Assembly: GCA_963624975.1 (NCBI GenBank)
Contig: CAVFRF010000098.1
Span: 1-13,683 of the forward strand
Direction of reading: 5' to 3'
From: CAVLCC01 sp963624975
GTDB taxonomy: Bacteria; Actinomycetota; Coriobacteriia; Coriobacteriales; CADBOM01
Length of the DNA: 13,683 nucleotides
Shown here piece by piece: positions 12,035-13,683 of this stretch. The position numbers and the translations under genes are program-made. Positions within the stretch are counted from its first letter, which is position 1. Every line of letters starts with the position of its first letter. Below the pieces are notes generated by a model, which ran no database searches, was not told where the DNA came from, and saw only the letters and a list, made by a program, of their open reading frames with translations.

Positions 12035-13213
12035 CTACTGCAGCTGCTCCCGTTCGCATGCCGCCAGGGTCAGCTCGGCCGTGTGCCTCCAAGAGCACAG
12101 CTCGCGCACCCGCCGGGCAACGGCCCGGCCTTGAGCCGCCAGACGCTCGCGGTGGTTTGCCGCATCCAACAGCGCCGCCGCTATGGTGCCGGCCTCCATG
12201 TCGTCGATGATCATGCCGAAAGCCGCATCGGGGATCAGCTCGTCGGTGCCGCCCACATCCGTCACTATGGACGGCGTTCCGCAAGCCGCAGCTTCCAGGA
12301 GCGTGGTGGCGAAGCCCTCCGACCTCGAGGGCAGGCAGTACACGTCGGCCTGCGCGAGCAAGGCGGCCATGTCGGCGCGATCGAGCTTGCCGAGCAGGTG
12401 CACGTTGCCGCACCCCATCTGCGCGACCTGCGCCTCCAGCGGCCCTGCACCGGCCATCGCCACATGCACGTTGGCTCTATCGCCGGCCAGCCGCTCCACC
12501 GCCTGCGCCAGCTGCAGCACGCCCTTCTCGGCTACCAGCCTGCCCGCCGATGCAACCAGCAGCGCATCGCCGCCGATTCCCAGCTCCTTGCGAAAGTCGC
12601 GCGTGCTGGCAGCGCTCGCATACGCGTCGGCGTCGATGGCATTCGGCAGTTCCCCATGCGACTCGATGCCAAAATGCGAGAGCCAGGTGCTCGCCTTCGT
12701 CGACACTGCATAGCATGCCGGATCGTAGCGCTTCGCACGCGCGGTCATCGCGTGCTCCACCGATTCGACGGCGGCGTTCACAGCGGCGCCTCCCATCGTG
12801 AGGTGCGCGGATCCGTGCTCCACCAGCACGGGGGCGATCCCTAGCTTGCGCGCAAACGCGAGTCCCTCGGTCGAAAGCGGGTAGAACCTCGTGTTCACCA
12901 CAACGTAGCGCGGCTCCTGGGCGGCAAGCCATTCCATGGCGCGCGTGTAGTCGCTGCCGTGGCGCGGCATCGGATATCTCCCGCCGAGCGCGTTGCGACA
13001 GGGCAGACGCAAGACCTCGATGCCCGCTGCGCCGGCCTTCGCGTCTCCACTTGCAACGTTGCTGCCAGCCCCGTGAGTGTCCATCGCAACCACGATGGGC
13101 CGCCATCCCAGATTTGCCAGCGCCTTCGCCAGGCTCTGGGTGTAGTTTTGCACGCCGCCCATACTCGGGGCATACATGGCGCTGAACAGGCAGATCGCGT
13201 TGCTGCATTGCAT
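12035..13213 (-). CDS. GT4-family glycosyltransferase
   Basis: A 392-residue GT-B-fold, retaining glycosyltransferase that moves a sugar from a nucleotide donor to an unknown acceptor, probably in envelope glycan or glycolipid synthesis. The N-terminal acceptor domain has the usual opening (CLFSAMYAPSMGGVQNYTQ, with the Gly-rich loop and the helix SLAKALANLGW). The C-terminal donor domain begins near ALLVASAGRLVAEKGV, where R and K are the conserved donor-phosphate residues. It contains the E-x7-E motif in SEGFATTLLEAAACG (Glu about 299 and 307). No signal peptide or transmembrane segment is seen. The ATG at 13213 has GAAGG 11 nt upstream; an in-frame TTG at 13222 has GGGAG 6 nt upstream and would add three residues. 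It is transcribed toward the septum-initiator gene, 200 nt away, with a separate candidate promoter. Confidence 0.88.
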   Translation of the reverse strand: MQCSNAICLFSAMYAPSMGGVQNYTQSLAKALANLGWRPIVVAMDTHGAGSNVASGDAKAGAAGIEVLRLPCRNALGGRYPMPRHGSDYTRAMEWLAAQEPRYVVVNTRFYPLSTEGLAFARKLGIAPVLVEHGSAHLTMGGAAVNAAVESVEHAMTARAKRYDPACYAVSTKASTWLSHFGIESHGELPNAIDADAYASAASTRDFRKELGIGGDALLVASAGRLVAEKGVLQLAQAVERLAGDRANVHVAMAGAGPLEAQVAQMGCGNVHLLGKLDRADMAALLAQADVYCLPSRSEGFATTLLEAAACGTPSIVTDVGGTDELIPDAAFGMIIDDMEAGTIAAALLDAANHRERLAAQGRAVARRVRELCSWRHTAELTLAACEREQLQ

Positions 13214-13267
13214 TCGAGGCAAGGCCTTCTCCCTTGGGTCTCGTGGCTATCTCCATGGCTTGCGCAA

Positions 13268-13309
13268 TCGGCCAAGGCCGACAAGGCACTCACTCTTACG
13301 GCCATTATA
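13268..13309 (-). promoter_or_regulatory. Promoter of the glycosyltransferase gene, with a palindrome in the leader
   Basis: A perfect minus-strand TATAAT (13309-13304) precedes the glycosyltransferase by about 90 nt; the -35 region is poor. Downstream of the expected start, TCGGCCAAGGCCGA (13268-13281) is a perfect 14-bp palindrome, a possible operator or a leader hairpin. Confidence 0.5.
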
Positions 13310-13422
13310 CGGCGCATCGCCCGCAATCAGACCAAGGGCAGGTGCAAACCGCATTCGCTCGCCCGCGCCCGCGCCCCGGCGGTCGGGTCCTTCAAAACCC
13401 AACGCTCAAAATGCCCCGGTAG

Positions 13423-13451
13423 TTGCCCAAATTGTTAGTTTAAGCTAAATT
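13423..13451 (+). promoter_or_regulatory. Candidate promoter of the right-edge sensor gene
   Basis: TTGCCC (13423-13428), a 17-nt spacer and TAAATT (13446-13451) lie in a clear A/T-rich island of the 328-nt intergenic stretch 13214-13541. They point toward the plus-strand start at 13542, leaving a leader of about 85 nt. The remainder of this stretch (13310-13420) shows nothing recognisable. Confidence 0.45.
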
Positions 13452-13463
13452 GAAATTCTATGT

Positions 13464-13490
13464 CCGTATGCGCTTTTCCTGCGCTTACGG
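13464..13490 (+). other. Leader hairpin of the right-edge sensor gene
   Basis: CCGTA-T-GCGC (13464-13473) pairs with GCGC-T-TACGG (13481-13490) around TTTTCCT, interrupted by one T-T mismatch. Within the transcript leader it would form a stable 9-bp hairpin. No T-run follows, so it is not an obvious terminator. Confidence 0.5.
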
Positions 13491-13528
13491 CCAAATACGC
13501 AAGATTGTGGATATAGCTGCAATGAACA

Positions 13529-13537
13529 GGGGGGGGG
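13529..13537 (+). repeat. Nine-G homopolymer forming the ribosome binding site
   Basis: Nine consecutive G residues lie 4 nt before the ATG at 13542. The A before the run plus the first Gs supplies the only AGG-type ribosome binding sequence, so run length sets its distance to the start codon. Confidence 0.8.
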
Positions 13538-13541
13538 TGGA

Positions 13542-13683
13542 ATGCGTTATCTGAGAGCCGTTCTCTACGTGGTAGTCGCATTGGCCTTGTCTCTTCCCAC
13601 GACTCTTCTCTGCACGACGGCCTACGCGTCGCAAAGCGACAACAAGACCGTGCGCGTAGGCTGGTTCGAAAGCGACCTCTTCC
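13542..13683 (+). CDS. Secreted solute-binding-type sensor protein, N-terminal fragment (runs off the right edge)
   Basis: The frame from ATG 13542 is open to the window end (47 codons). MRYLRAVLYVVVALALSLP, then TTLLCTTAYA, is a clear signal peptide or anchor with an A-Y-A cleavage site. The mature start SQSDNKTVRVGWFESDLF matches the first strand of periplasmic-binding-protein family 3 domains (VRVGY/W-x-E-x). In Coriobacteriia such openings are often the extracytoplasmic sensor of membrane-bound diguanylate cyclases or histidine kinases; this is inference, since only the first ~20 mature residues are visible. An upstream ATG at 13522 is out of frame. The gene diverges from the glycosyltransferase and is preceded by a promoter, a leader hairpin and the nine-G run. 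Confidence 0.65.
   Translation, partial: MRYLRAVLYVVVALALSLPTTLLCTTAYASQSDNKTVRVGWFESDLF

Noticed and set aside
13464..13530. Cyclic di-GMP or other known riboswitch ahead of the right-edge sensor gene
   Set aside because: Only one simple hairpin is visible; I see none of the conserved core sequences of known riboswitch classes.

Overview
The window looks like chromosomal DNA of a GC-rich actinobacterium, most likely of the class Coriobacteriia (Eggerthella/Slackia-like). This is an inference from the strong codon bias toward G/C in the third position, the T-box leader, intergenic repeats of a kind I associate with that group, and a very long septum-formation-initiator protein. No marker gene in the window fixes the species.

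Left part (1-2270): the start of an exported protein on the minus strand (cut by the window edge), then about 1.8 kb with little convincing coding sequence. This stretch is filled with degenerate repeats: a 24-bp tandem set, a 21/22-bp set, and a family with an exact 51-bp period present as two inverted arrays. It also holds a 61-codon membrane-protein gene with an excellent ribosome binding site and a 75-codon plus-strand frame with its own promoter. That frame runs into a bidirectional terminator shared with the convergent gene to its right.

Middle part (2264-8280, all minus strand): a tRNA-sensing T-box leader, then ilvB and ilvN (acetolactate synthase large and small subunits), serA (phosphoglycerate dehydrogenase), a strong intrinsic terminator, a 58-aa two-helix membrane protein and a DUF2804 protein. 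IlvBN commits pyruvate to branched-chain amino acids and SerA commits 3-phosphoglycerate to serine. The most interesting result is that the T-box reads best as a serine sensor. The specifier position holds UCC, and the acceptor-pairing bulge is UGGC, which suits the G73 discriminator of tRNA-Ser and not the A73 of tRNA-Ile/Leu/Val. A serine-starvation switch therefore appears to sit in front of ilvB, with serA third in line.

Right part (8360-13683): a 34-bp direct repeat, tRNA-Leu(UAA) with an encoded CCA, a Ppx/GppA-family phosphatase, a FtsB/DivIC-like septum protein carrying a ~545-residue disordered basic N-terminal extension, and a GT4 glycosyltransferase, all on the minus strand. Diverging from the glycosyltransferase, a plus-strand gene begins near the right edge. 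It encodes a secreted solute-binding-like sensor N-terminus whose ribosome binding site is a run of nine G residues, a possible slippage switch.
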